A stretch of DNA of 64,000 nt from Hyphomonadaceae bacterium UBA7672 (GTDB lineage Bacteria; Pseudomonadota; Alphaproteobacteria; Caulobacterales; Hyphomonadaceae), in contig DLHI01000025.1 of NCBI GenBank assembly GCA_002483135.1, forward strand, positions 62,001-126,000, read 5' to 3'. Positions 13,786-21,804 of this stretch are shown here, piece by piece (position 1 is the first letter of the stretch; the number at the start of each line of letters is the position of its first letter). Under the pieces are notes generated by a model, which was given only the letters and a program-made list of their open reading frames with translations, was not told where the DNA came from and ran no database searches. A program made the position numbers and the translations under genes.

Positions 13786-16350
13786 CTACTTGCTTGGAGG
13801 AAGCGCGTCGCGCCTTTCGGGGGTGGAGGAGCTTGCGGCCGTGGAGGGTCTCGCTAGGCCCGGACTGCTCCATCGTTTGACGACGCCATACCATCCGCCT
13901 GCGATGATCGCGACGAAGATCGAAAGCGCGATGACACCGCCGTCCGGCGCTTCCACGCGAAAGATTTCCGCCAGGAATGGGACGGTCATCGTGCCCAAGA
14001 GGACAACCGCTGCTATGGCGCTCACACCCCAGAAGATGTTGTGCCGCAGGTCGAATAGCCGCGTTGCCGTACTCGATGTATCCGCAAGCGCCAGAACGAG
14101 ATTGCCTATGACGAGCACCATGAAGGCCGCAGCGCGCGACTGATCCTCCGGCAGTTCTATGCCGAGACTCCACGCGTAGATCCCAAGCACCGCCGCAAGC
14201 AGGACGGCGCCCTGAATGGCGGCCAGTATGATCTGAGGCCGCCCGAACAGCGGCTCCTTGATCGACCGTGGCGGACGGCGCATAGCAGCGCGATCGCTTG
14301 GCTCTGACTCGAAGACCAGCGAACATACAGGGTCGATGATCAATTCCAGCATCACTACATGCATCGGATAGAGCAGCGGCGGCATTCCGAAGAGGATCGG
14401 CAGCAACGCCACACCAGCGATGGGGACGTGAATGGCCATGACATAGGTCAGCGCCTTACGCAGGTTACTGAAGATGCGGCGACCCAGCCGCACGCCGCCG
14501 ACAATTGCCGGAAAGCTGTCATCGAGCAGAACGAGATCGGATGCTTCCCGGGCAACATCGGTCCCACGCTTTCCCATGGCGATGCCGATGTGGGCGCGTT
14601 CCAGCGCAGGGGCGTCGTTTATGCCGTCGCCGGTCATCGCGACGATCTCGCCGCGCGCCTTGAAGGCTTCAACGAGCGCCAGCTTCTGTTGAGGCTTGAC
14701 GCGCGCGAAGATGCGCACCGTCGCGAGCCGGTTGGACAACTCCGTTGGGCTGAGTGTCGCTATATCGGTTCCTGTCAGGACGCCTCCCGTCACATCCAGA
14801 CCAGCCTGCCGAGCGATCTCAAGTGCGGTCGCGGGATAGTCACCCGTGATCATCGAAACGTCGATGCCAGCGGCGCGCGCCTCGGCGAGAGCGGCTGGGG
14901 CATCCGCTCGCAGGGGATCAAGAAAGCCGATCAGGCCGACAAAGTCGAACGACGCATCTTGCGGATCTCGGATCGCTTTGCTGGGGTCGTCGGCCTTTGC
15001 CACACCAAGGACGCGCAGTCCGCTCGCCGCCATGCCGACCAGCGCTGCATTGATGGCTTGCTGCTCGGCCAGCGGTATCTTGCAAAGGCGCAGGATTGCC
15101 TCGGGTGCTCCCTTTGCAGCCCACACCGCTCCAACCCCGGTATGCCAGGACTGGATCACGGCCAGTCGATCCGGCTTGAGGGGAAAGGTGCTGACCGGTT
15201 CACTGCCGCTGCTGGCCAGCGTCGACGTCGAACGATCTGCCAACACTTCGTAAATGGCGCGGTCCATGGGATCGATGGGATGCGCCGCAGACGCAAGAAG
15301 AGCGACGCGCACGACCTCTCCCGCGGCGCTGTCCATGTCGGCGCCAAGATCAAGGCCGTTGGCCCAGACTGCGCCGACCACCATCCGGTTCTCGGTGAGC
15401 GTGCCGGTCTTGTCGACGCACAGCATTGTCACCGCACCAAGCGTCTCGACCACGGCCGCGCGGCGCACCAGCACCTGATGACGGGCAAGCCGCCATGAAC
15501 CGATGGCGAGAAAGACCGCCAGCACCATCGGAAACTCTTCCGGAAGCAACGCGATTGCGACGGTTAGCCCGGCCAGCCCCCCCGCAACCCAATCGCCCCG
15601 GACGAAACCGTAGGCTGCGGCTACGAGCAGGCAGAACACAACCGCCAGCGCGCTCAGCAGCAAAACCAGCCGGCCTGTCGTTTCCTGAAGAGGCGTGCGT
15701 TCCATTTCGCCAGACAACGCGGAACCGATGGCGCCAATTCGGGTTCGAGGCCCGGTCTGCGTGACCTGCGCCAGACCCTGTCCAGCGAGCAGCATCGTCC
15801 CAGCGAACAGGGAGTTTTCATGATCCCCGTCGCCGTTCTCGGCTCTATTAGCATGCCAAGGTCCCGGCTGCTTGATGACGGGTACCGACTCGCCTGTCAG
15901 GGTAGACTCGTCGACCGTGAGGACATCCCCCTTGCGATAAACCGCATCGGCGGAAATGCGCTCGCCCTCTGTGACGACGATGATGTCTCCGGGAACAAGA
16001 TCTCGCGCCGGGACGCGCTGCTGGCTCCCACTGCGGATGACGTGTGCAAATGGCTCGGCCAGTTCTCGCAGGGCGGCAAGCGCACGTTCGCTGCGGGCGT
16101 CCTGAAACACGACCAGTCCGATCGAAACGGCTGCGCCGCCAAGCAGAAACAGCCCCTCGCCGAGATCGCCGACGACCAGGTAGAGTGAAGCCGCTGCAAG
16201 CAGGAAGATGAACATTGGCTCGCGGAGCGTGCCGATCGCGATTGTCAGGATGCTGCGGGACCGGGCTGTCCTCAGCGCATTCGGACCGTGCTTCTCCAGA
16301 AGCGCTTCGGCTTCCGCGACACTCAACCCCGTCAGTGGCTCTTCGGCCAT
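13786..16350 (-). CDS. P2-type cation-transporting ATPase
   Basis: An 854-residue P-type ATPase with every expected part: N-terminal cation-ATPase domain (LSVAEAEALLEKHGPN), TGES actuator motif near 153, the phosphorylated Asp313 in CVDKTGTLT, MTGDGINDAP hinge near 555 and a C-terminal six-helix domain. The M4 motif reads PEEFP and M6 has LELIIDPVCS; these resemble the bacterial Ca2+-like ATPase group rather than heavy-metal pumps. It probably exports calcium or another divalent or monovalent cation across the inner membrane. A small inverted repeat lies 40 bases upstream. Ion specificity is inferred only. Confidence 0.9.
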   Translation of the reverse strand: MAEEPLTGLSVAEAEALLEKHGPNALRTARSRSILTIAIGTLREPMFIFLLAAASLYLVVGDLGEGLFLLGGAAVSIGLVVFQDARSERALAALRELAEPFAHVIRSGSQQRVPARDLVPGDIIVVTEGERISADAVYRKGDVLTVDESTLTGESVPVIKQPGPWHANRAENGDGDHENSLFAGTMLLAGQGLAQVTQTGPRTRIGAIGSALSGEMERTPLQETTGRLVLLLSALAVVFCLLVAAAYGFVRGDWVAGGLAGLTVAIALLPEEFPMVLAVFLAIGSWRLARHQVLVRRAAVVETLGAVTMLCVDKTGTLTENRMVVGAVWANGLDLGADMDSAAGEVVRVALLASAAHPIDPMDRAIYEVLADRSTSTLASSGSEPVSTFPLKPDRLAVIQSWHTGVGAVWAAKGAPEAILRLCKIPLAEQQAINAALVGMAASGLRVLGVAKADDPSKAIRDPQDASFDFVGLIGFLDPLRADAPAALAEARAAGIDVSMITGDYPATALEIARQAGLDVTGGVLTGTDIATLSPTELSNRLATVRIFARVKPQQKLALVEAFKARGEIVAMTGDGINDAPALERAHIGIAMGKRGTDVAREASDLVLLDDSFPAIVGGVRLGRRIFSNLRKALTYVMAIHVPIAGVALLPILFGMPPLLYPMHVVMLELIIDPVCSLVFESEPSDRAAMRRPPRSIKEPLFGRPQIILAAIQGAVLLAAVLGIYAWSLGIELPEDQSRAAAFMVLVIGNLVLALADTSSTATRLFDLRHNIFWGVSAIAAVVLLGTMTVPFLAEIFRVEAPDGGVIALSIFVAIIAGGWYGVVKRWSSPGLARPSTAASSSTPERRDALPPSK

Positions 16351-16707
16351 GCAGTTTCGCTTCGCTATCTCGGCCGCGCTGAATGTCAGTGCGACATGAA
16401 AAGCGGGATGGTGGACTTTGCAAGCAATTCTAGGGTGGCGCCTTGCGCCTCCCAGCGAGGCCGGGCGTCTCCAAGGCCGTCTCGATTGTATCCGTCACAT
16501 CGTTCGCCCGCTCTGTTTCATCTCCGGTACCTCAAGGGCTACGACGAGCCACAATTCCCCCGGCCAATGAGCTCAACCGGTTCGGCAGTTGCGGACGCCG
16601 GACAGGCGGTGGGCTTGGCCGCGAAACGGACGGCCTCACCCTCCCGAAACTCGACCCGGCGCGCGGACTGCTTCCCTCCGTTTCCATCCCCCCAACGCTC
16701 TGGTTCC
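16351..16707. other. Non-coding stretch between ATPase and sulfatase-locus operon
   Basis: No convincing gene is seen. A short perfect inverted repeat ATGTC-AGTGC-GACAT (16383-16397) is centred 40 bases upstream of the P-type ATPase start and could be an operator; it is not an FNR box because the spacer has five bases. Confidence 0.4.
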
Positions 16708-16741
16708 TTGACGCAACAATGAAATGGCAGTATCAGTGCCA
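16708..16741 (+). promoter_or_regulatory. Promoter with overlapping operator, class A (operon 1)
   Basis: A -35-like TTGACG (16708-16713), 17-base spacer and -10-like TATCAG (16731-16736) are followed about 95 bases later by the first gene. The palindrome TGGCAGTATCAGTGCCA (16725-16741) is centred on the -10, the usual position for a repressor operator. The same arrangement recurs at 24578-24611. Confidence 0.6.
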
Positions 16742-16832
16742 ATAACGGCGGACCGTTCGATGCGTCGGCCGGAGCAGAAGTTCGTCGCTGAGCGCATGTT
16801 GCTGATGCGGTGTCGGTAAGGGGGATGTGGCC

Positions 16833-17276
16833 ATGTCATTGTTTCCTCCAGGCACAAACGCGCACTATCGCGGTCCGGTCATATCGGCCTGGTTTCTGAT
16901 GATCGCCGGCGTGCTCGAAATCGCGCCAGGCTGCATTCACTATCTCCTGCCGGATGGCGGGGCCGGCGTGATCGCAGGCATTGATCTTTCGGCTGGCTCC
17001 GAGACGATCATCCGCGTGTTCGCCTGGATGGGCGCTGTGCAAATTCCCTTTGGCGCGTTGCTGTTCCTCATTGGCCTTCGCTATCGCTCGCTTGTTCCGC
17101 TCGGCCTGCTGACCGTTGTCGTGGTGCGCGGCTTGATGTCGATCGATGCCTGGTTGCTGAAGGGCGCGGGAAGTGATCACCACCCGCCGGAACATTTCGC
17201 CAGCCCGGTCGCGACGGTTCTTGCGCTGGCTTTTCTTGTCCTGTCGCTGCGCGAGCGGCGTGTGGCGCCGACCTGA
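16833..17276 (+). CDS. Small four-helix membrane protein, unknown
   Basis: About 147 residues with four predicted membrane segments (about 14-36, 59-82, 87-108 and 124-142) and an exposed loop containing DHHPPEH. No family was recognised with confidence; the layout resembles the DUF4345-like protein at 29271-29645. It is the first gene of a tight operon: the next ATG begins two bases after this stop. I chose the ATG at 16833, with a run of G residues about eight bases upstream; an in-frame GTG lies six bases earlier. Controlled by the operator-promoter just upstream. Confidence 0.65.
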   Translation: MSLFPPGTNAHYRGPVISAWFLMIAGVLEIAPGCIHYLLPDGGAGVIAGIDLSAGSETIIRVFAWMGAVQIPFGALLFLIGLRYRSLVPLGLLTVVVVRGLMSIDAWLLKGAGSDHHPPEHFASPVATVLALAFLVLSLRERRVAPT

Positions 17277-17278
17277 TC

Positions 17279-18553
17279 ATGTCGATCCGCACTCTTCTCG
17301 TGTCCCGCGTGGCCGAAATGATCACGGGCGAGGCGCGCCTGCAGTCACGTCGCGCGCGTGAGGAAAAGCGACGTCGCGCGGCGCGTGAGCCCCATCGCGT
17401 CGACTATTTTCACCAGGCCGACGATCCGTATTCGTGGCTCCTGGCCCAGGCGTTGCCGCTTCTGGCCGCACGCTACGAGATTGATCTGCGCTGCCATCTC
17501 GTTTCGGCTCCAGAGGACTGGGCGGCGCCAGAGCGAGCCAGCCTTGAAGCCTGGTCCCGTCGCGACGCGGAAATCCTTGCGCTGAAGGCGGGCCTCGTCT
17601 TCGTCAAGTCCGCCCTCCAGCCCGACCCCTCGCGTGTCGCAGCTGCGGAGGCTGCGTCGACAGCATGCCTGATGGAAGCGCTGCCCGCTCAAGGCCTCAG
17701 CCGCGTGTGCGAAGCGCTTTGGTCGGGTGCGCCAATGCCGGAGGCGCGCGGAGATGCAACCGCAGCGAGGCGTGAAGGTGATGCGCTGCGCCGGAAGCTG
17801 GGGCACTATCTGGGCGGCATGCTGCATTATGGCGGCGAATGGTACTGGGGAATCGACCGGCTTCACTTTCTGGAAGAAAGGCTGACTGCGCTTGGAGCGC
17901 GTCGCGCGGATGGTCCGCCTGCCGAAATCTACGCCCAGCCTCTTTCGCCACGCGCTGACGCTTCGCCCGGTCATGGCGGCGAGATTCACTACTACCTCTC
18001 GTTTCGTAGCCCCTACACCTACATCGCCGCCGAGAGGGTGAGGGCGCTCGCGGATGCCTATGGGCTCGCGTTGAAGCTACGATTTGTTCTGCCGATGGTG
18101 ATGCGCGGACTTCCCGTGCCGCCTGCGAAGCGAAACTACATCACGCTAGATGCTGCGCGCGAGGCGCGGCGGGTCGGCGTGCCGTTCGGTCGTGTGGCGG
18201 ATCCTGTCGGCCAGCCGGTCGAGCGCGGATACTCCCTCCTGCCGTGGGCAATCGATCAGGGGCGCGGCTATGAATACTGCCTCGCATTCATGAGAGGCGT
18301 GTGGTCTCAGGGCATTGACGCGGGAAGTGATGGCGGCATGCGCCGCATTGTGGAGGCCGCGGGATTGAGTTGGCAGTCGGCAAGGCCGCTGATCGGCGGT
18401 GACGGGTGGCGCGCGCAGGCCGAGGCCAATCGCGTCGAGCTCACATCACTCGGCCTGTGGGGCGTTCCAAGCTTTCGCTTCAACGAAGTTTCGGCCTGGG
18501 GTCAGGACCGCCTCTGGGTGATCGAGGATGCGATCCGCGCCAGCCGTCAGTGA
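17279..18553 (+). CDS. Tandem HCCA-isomerase/DsbA-fold protein
   Basis: The 424-residue protein contains two thioredoxin-fold units of the 2-hydroxychromene-2-carboxylate isomerase / kappa-GST type. The first starts at RVDYFHQADDPYSWL (about 40) and the second at IHYYLSFRSPYTYIA (about 236); both carry the xxxSPY-like substrate loop of the family, and the second ends with the usual GVPSFRFNE segment near 400. Family members use glutathione or CoA and act on aromatic or xenobiotic intermediates. Two fused copies are unusual. Neighbouring GST, hydratase and sulfatase genes support a catabolic role. Substrate unknown. Confidence 0.78.
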   Translation: MSIRTLLVSRVAEMITGEARLQSRRAREEKRRRAAREPHRVDYFHQADDPYSWLLAQALPLLAARYEIDLRCHLVSAPEDWAAPERASLEAWSRRDAEILALKAGLVFVKSALQPDPSRVAAAEAASTACLMEALPAQGLSRVCEALWSGAPMPEARGDATAARREGDALRRKLGHYLGGMLHYGGEWYWGIDRLHFLEERLTALGARRADGPPAEIYAQPLSPRADASPGHGGEIHYYLSFRSPYTYIAAERVRALADAYGLALKLRFVLPMVMRGLPVPPAKRNYITLDAAREARRVGVPFGRVADPVGQPVERGYSLLPWAIDQGRGYEYCLAFMRGVWSQGIDAGSDGGMRRIVEAAGLSWQSARPLIGGDGWRAQAEANRVELTSLGLWGVPSFRFNEVSAWGQDRLWVIEDAIRASRQ

Positions 18554-18574
18554 GTCACCAAGGGGAGCAAGGCC

Positions 18575-19045
18575 GTGCAGGTAATCAACGACGTCTATCC
18601 AAGCGATCCAGCGCAGATCGAGGCGCTGCGGGAGAAAGGGCCGGACGGCCCGATCTTCATGGTCAACCTGCTGAAGTTCAAGGACAAGGCGGAGTATGAG
18701 GACGGTCGCGCCACGACGCTGACAGGCCGCGAGGCGTATCACATCTATGGCCGGGCCGTGACAGAGATCCTGCCGAAGTTCGGTGGCCGCGCCGTGTTCG
18801 CCGCTGACGTCACCTTCCTCTCGCTGGGACGTGTCGAAGATCTGTGGGACGAGATCGCCATCGCGGCTTATCCGCAACGCGCGGATATGGTGCGGATGTC
18901 CTTCTCCACCGAATGGCGCGAGGCGTCGGTGCACCGGACCGCGGGACTCAAGGGTCAGCTCAACATCGAGACGAAGCTGACAGAGGGAGATTTCCTGCCC
19001 GAATGGCTGACGGCGTTGGCCCGCAGCATGAAGGCTGGCGCATGA
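18575..19045 (+). CDS. DUF1330-type small ferredoxin-like-fold protein
   Basis: This 156-residue protein starts at a GTG after AAGGGGAG and shows the DUF1330 pattern: PIFMVNLLKFKDKAEY near 26, an AYHIYGRAV segment near 52 and a second half with DEIAIAAYPQRADMVRM. These proteins have a dimeric alpha-beta barrel fold; their activity is not established. It overlaps the next gene by four bases (ATGA), so the two are translationally coupled within the sulfatase-locus operon. Confidence 0.72.
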   Translation: MQVINDVYPSDPAQIEALREKGPDGPIFMVNLLKFKDKAEYEDGRATTLTGREAYHIYGRAVTEILPKFGGRAVFAADVTFLSLGRVEDLWDEIAIAAYPQRADMVRMSFSTEWREASVHRTAGLKGQLNIETKLTEGDFLPEWLTALARSMKAGA

Positions 19046-20124
19046 AGCTGCGTTTGATTGCACTTGGAGCCGTGGGCTTGGTCGCTGTAGCGATCGCTTG
19101 CGCCTTCCTGTTTCAGCGGCAGATCGGGGAGGCGATGTTCCGCCAGGCCGTGGCTGAGAATGTCGGCCGCGACCGTGCAGCCGAGTTGCCGGACGGGCTG
19201 CATGTGTTCGTCTGCGGCTCGGGCTCTCCGATGCCGGATCCCCTACGGGCCGGACCCTGTCTGGGTGTCGTGGCCGGGAATCACGCAATCGTGGTCGATA
19301 CGGGATCGGGAGGTCCAAGGCGGCTTGCGCGCATGGGCTTTCCGGTAGGCCGGATCGAGAAGGTGTATCTCACGCACCTGCATTCGGATCATTTCGATTC
19401 GCTAGGCGAGCTGATGTTGCAGGCGTGGGTTGGCGGATCGCGTGGCCAGCCTCTTCCCATCGCAGGACCCCAGGGTGTCGAAGAAGTCGTCGCCGGATTC
19501 AACGCTGCCTATCGCATCGACAGCACTTACCGGACAGCGCACCATGGTGCGGGCGTCGCCAATCCGGCTGGCTTTGGCGGAGTGGCCGAAATCATCCCGG
19601 CGCCATCGGGGTCGGGCAAGGCGGCCGTGATCCATGACGAGGGTGGCGTCAGGATTACAGTGATCAGCGTGCATCATGCTCCGGTTGAGCCTGCCTTCGG
19701 TTATCGCATCGACTACAAGGACCGCAGCGTCGTTATCAGCGGCGACACCACCTATTCGGCCGAGCTCGTCGCTGCGGCGAAAGGGGCCGACGTCCTGCTG
19801 CATGAGGCGTTGCAGCCGGCCATGGTATCGCAGATGCGCGATGCGGCGGCAGCGAGGGGACAGCCCAACATCGCAAAGGTCATGGGGGACATCCTTGACT
19901 ATCATTCCTCGCCGGAAGATGCGGCGCGGGCGGCGACGGACGCGAACGTGAAGGCGCTCGTGCTGTATCACATCGTGCCGCCTCTGCCGTCCTCGCTGCT
20001 GGACGCGGCTTTCCTGGGCGACGCGTCGGCCAACTACAAGGGACCGATTCGCGTGGCCGAGGACGGACTATTGATATCGTTGCCGGCGGGAGGGACAACG
20101 ATCAGCCAGTCCGTCATCCGCTAG
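19042..20124 (+). CDS. AtsA-like metallo-beta-lactamase-fold hydrolase
   Basis: The 360-residue product begins with a membrane segment or signal (LRLIALGAVGLVAVAIACAF), then an MBL fold: VVDTGSG near 96, the zinc motif THLHSDHFD near 115, HHAP near 212, GDTTY near 232 and LYHIVPP near 310. The early GSGSPMPDPLRAGPC segment and overall order resemble the arylsulfatase AtsA / RNase Z branch of the superfamily. It would act in the periplasm or at the outer face of the inner membrane. With sulfatases and their activating enzyme nearby, sulfate-ester hydrolysis is plausible but not proven. The ATG overlaps the upstream stop. Confidence 0.78.
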   Translation: MKLRLIALGAVGLVAVAIACAFLFQRQIGEAMFRQAVAENVGRDRAAELPDGLHVFVCGSGSPMPDPLRAGPCLGVVAGNHAIVVDTGSGGPRRLARMGFPVGRIEKVYLTHLHSDHFDSLGELMLQAWVGGSRGQPLPIAGPQGVEEVVAGFNAAYRIDSTYRTAHHGAGVANPAGFGGVAEIIPAPSGSGKAAVIHDEGGVRITVISVHHAPVEPAFGYRIDYKDRSVVISGDTTYSAELVAAAKGADVLLHEALQPAMVSQMRDAAAARGQPNIAKVMGDILDYHSSPEDAARAATDANVKALVLYHIVPPLPSSLLDAAFLGDASANYKGPIRVAEDGLLISLPAGGTTISQSVIR

Positions 20125-20140
20125 CGGACGGAGATCGGTC

Positions 20141-20839
20141 GTGCTGGAAATGCAGCTTCGCGCAGACGGGTTTCATGCTAGCTGTGGACACGGCAATTGC
20201 AGGGATATCCGGTTGACTGATCGTATTCAGGCCAAGGCGAGCGCTTCGCGTGGGACGCCTCCTGCCGATGATGAGGCTGACGGTCGCCGCCAGCGCTCCA
20301 GCCGCAGCCGCGAGCAGATCGTGCACGCCATGATCGAGCTGATCCGCGCGGGCGAGATGCAACCGTCTGCGGCGCGCGTGGCGGAGAAGGCCAATGTCGG
20401 CCTGCGCACAGTGTTTCGCCATTTCGAGGAGATGGACACGCTCAATCGGGAGATCAGCGCCATTGTCGAAGCTGAAATCCTGCCGCTGGTCGAGAAGCCG
20501 TTCGAAGGCAAGACCTGGCGCATCCAGATGGATGAGTTGCTCGAAAGGCGCGCACACATCTATGAGCGGGTCATGCCCCTGAAGATCGCAGGCAGCCTGC
20601 AGCGGTTCCGTTCTCCCTTCCTGATGGAGGACTACAACCGTTTTCTCCGCATGGAGCGGCAGGGGCTCAAACGTGTCCTGCCAGCGAAATTCATGAACGA
20701 TCCAGTTCTCTTTGCCGCGATCGAAATGGCGACTGGATTCCAGGCGTGGCGCAGGCTTCGCCAGGACCAGCGCCTGCCGGTCGCTGAAGCCCTCAAGGTG
20801 CTTCGTTTCACCGTCGAACGGCTCGTGGGCGGAAAATGA
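20141..20839 (+). CDS. TetR/AcrR-family transcriptional regulator
   Basis: A 232-residue protein with a TetR-type helix-turn-helix at about 60-105 (RSREQIVHAMIELIRAG, then AARVAEKANVGLRTVFRHF) and an all-helical ligand-binding half. The GTG start at 20141 follows GGAG seven bases upstream; the first 55 residues form an unusually long polar tail, so a later start cannot be excluded. It overlaps the next gene by four bases. As the only regulator in the locus, it is the natural candidate to bind the TGGCA-type palindromes at 16725 and 24578, and thus to control its own operon. Confidence 0.83.
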   Translation: MLEMQLRADGFHASCGHGNCRDIRLTDRIQAKASASRGTPPADDEADGRRQRSSRSREQIVHAMIELIRAGEMQPSAARVAEKANVGLRTVFRHFEEMDTLNREISAIVEAEILPLVEKPFEGKTWRIQMDELLERRAHIYERVMPLKIAGSLQRFRSPFLMEDYNRFLRMERQGLKRVLPAKFMNDPVLFAAIEMATGFQAWRRLRQDQRLPVAEALKVLRFTVERLVGGK

Positions 20840-21756
20840 AGCGCGCGATCTCGCTTGCGGCTGCAGCGTTCCTGGCGGCGTGTTCTGGTGAGACGGGTTC
20901 TGAAGACGCGCCTGCTGCGCGTGTGCAGGTCAGTGAATCGCCGAAGTGCGGATTGGCGTCCGACCAGATCGGCCAGTTCGTGACCGTGCCTGAAGGCGGC
21001 TTTGAAATGGGCGCAAACGGCATCTATCCCGAAGAGGGGCCGCCGCGAACCGTCCATGTGGCCGCCTTCGCAATCCAGATTCACGAAGTCACCAATCGTC
21101 AATTCCAGCAGTTCGTCGCAGAGACAGGCTATGTCACGGATGCTGAACGGACATCTGCATCGAGTGATCCGGGCGGCGGGTCGGGCATGTTCAAGCAGTC
21201 CAGCGACCGGGATACGCCCGGTGGCTGGATGCTGCTGCGGGGCGCGACATGGAAGACGCCGGCAGGACCCGGCAGCGATATCGCGAGCAGGCAGGACCAG
21301 CCTGTTGTGCATGTTTCCCTGCGCGATGCGGAAGCCTATGCCAAGTGGGCCGGCGGGCGGCTGCCCACTGAAGAAGAATGGGAATACGCGGCCATGCTCG
21401 GCATGCCCGATCCTGCGGACGCCGTTTCAGGCGCCTATGACGCCGAGGGTCATCCAGTCGCCAACACGTGGCAAGGTATCTTCCCCGTGATCAACGAGGC
21501 CACGGATGGCTTTGCTGAGGCGGCGCCGGCTGGATGTTTCCCGGCGAGCGGCCTTGGAGTCTATGACATGATCGGCAATGTCTGGGAGTGGACAGCGACG
21601 TCTTACGGGCCGCGTCAGAACATGATCAAGGGCGGATCATTCCTGTGCGCCGAAAATTTCTGCAAGCGCTATCGCGGCGCAGCGCGACAGGGGCAGGACA
21701 TCGACTTCTCCTCCAACCATATCGGCTTCCGCATCGTCCGGGACATTGCGCCGTAG
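20836..21756 (+). CDS. Formylglycine-generating enzyme (SUMF1 family), lipoprotein form
   Basis: The 306-residue protein has a lipoprotein signal (MKRAISLAAAAFLAAC) and a full FGE-sulfatase domain: FEMGANG near 56, PPRTVHVAAFAIQIHEVTN near 69, RLPTEEEWEYAA near 175, GNVWEW near 247. KGGSFLCAENFCKRYR holds Cys271 and Cys276, matching the copper-binding cysteine pair of the human enzyme, so it should be an oxygen-dependent FGE. Such enzymes oxidise the Cys of CxPSR motifs in sulfatases to formylglycine. Two CxPSR sulfatases lie next to it. Export of the activating enzyme is unusual among bacteria and suggests maturation in the periplasm. Confidence 0.87.
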   Translation: MKRAISLAAAAFLAACSGETGSEDAPAARVQVSESPKCGLASDQIGQFVTVPEGGFEMGANGIYPEEGPPRTVHVAAFAIQIHEVTNRQFQQFVAETGYVTDAERTSASSDPGGGSGMFKQSSDRDTPGGWMLLRGATWKTPAGPGSDIASRQDQPVVHVSLRDAEAYAKWAGGRLPTEEEWEYAAMLGMPDPADAVSGAYDAEGHPVANTWQGIFPVINEATDGFAEAAPAGCFPASGLGVYDMIGNVWEWTATSYGPRQNMIKGGSFLCAENFCKRYRGAARQGQDIDFSSNHIGFRIVRDIAP

Positions 21757-21804
21757 GCCGCTGCAGAACAGACGGCCCACGCGCACCTGATCGCCAACCC
21801 TCGA

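Noticed and set aside
14359..15498. 379-codon open frame on the plus strand
   Set aside because: Antisense to the P-type ATPase core, including the DKTGT region.
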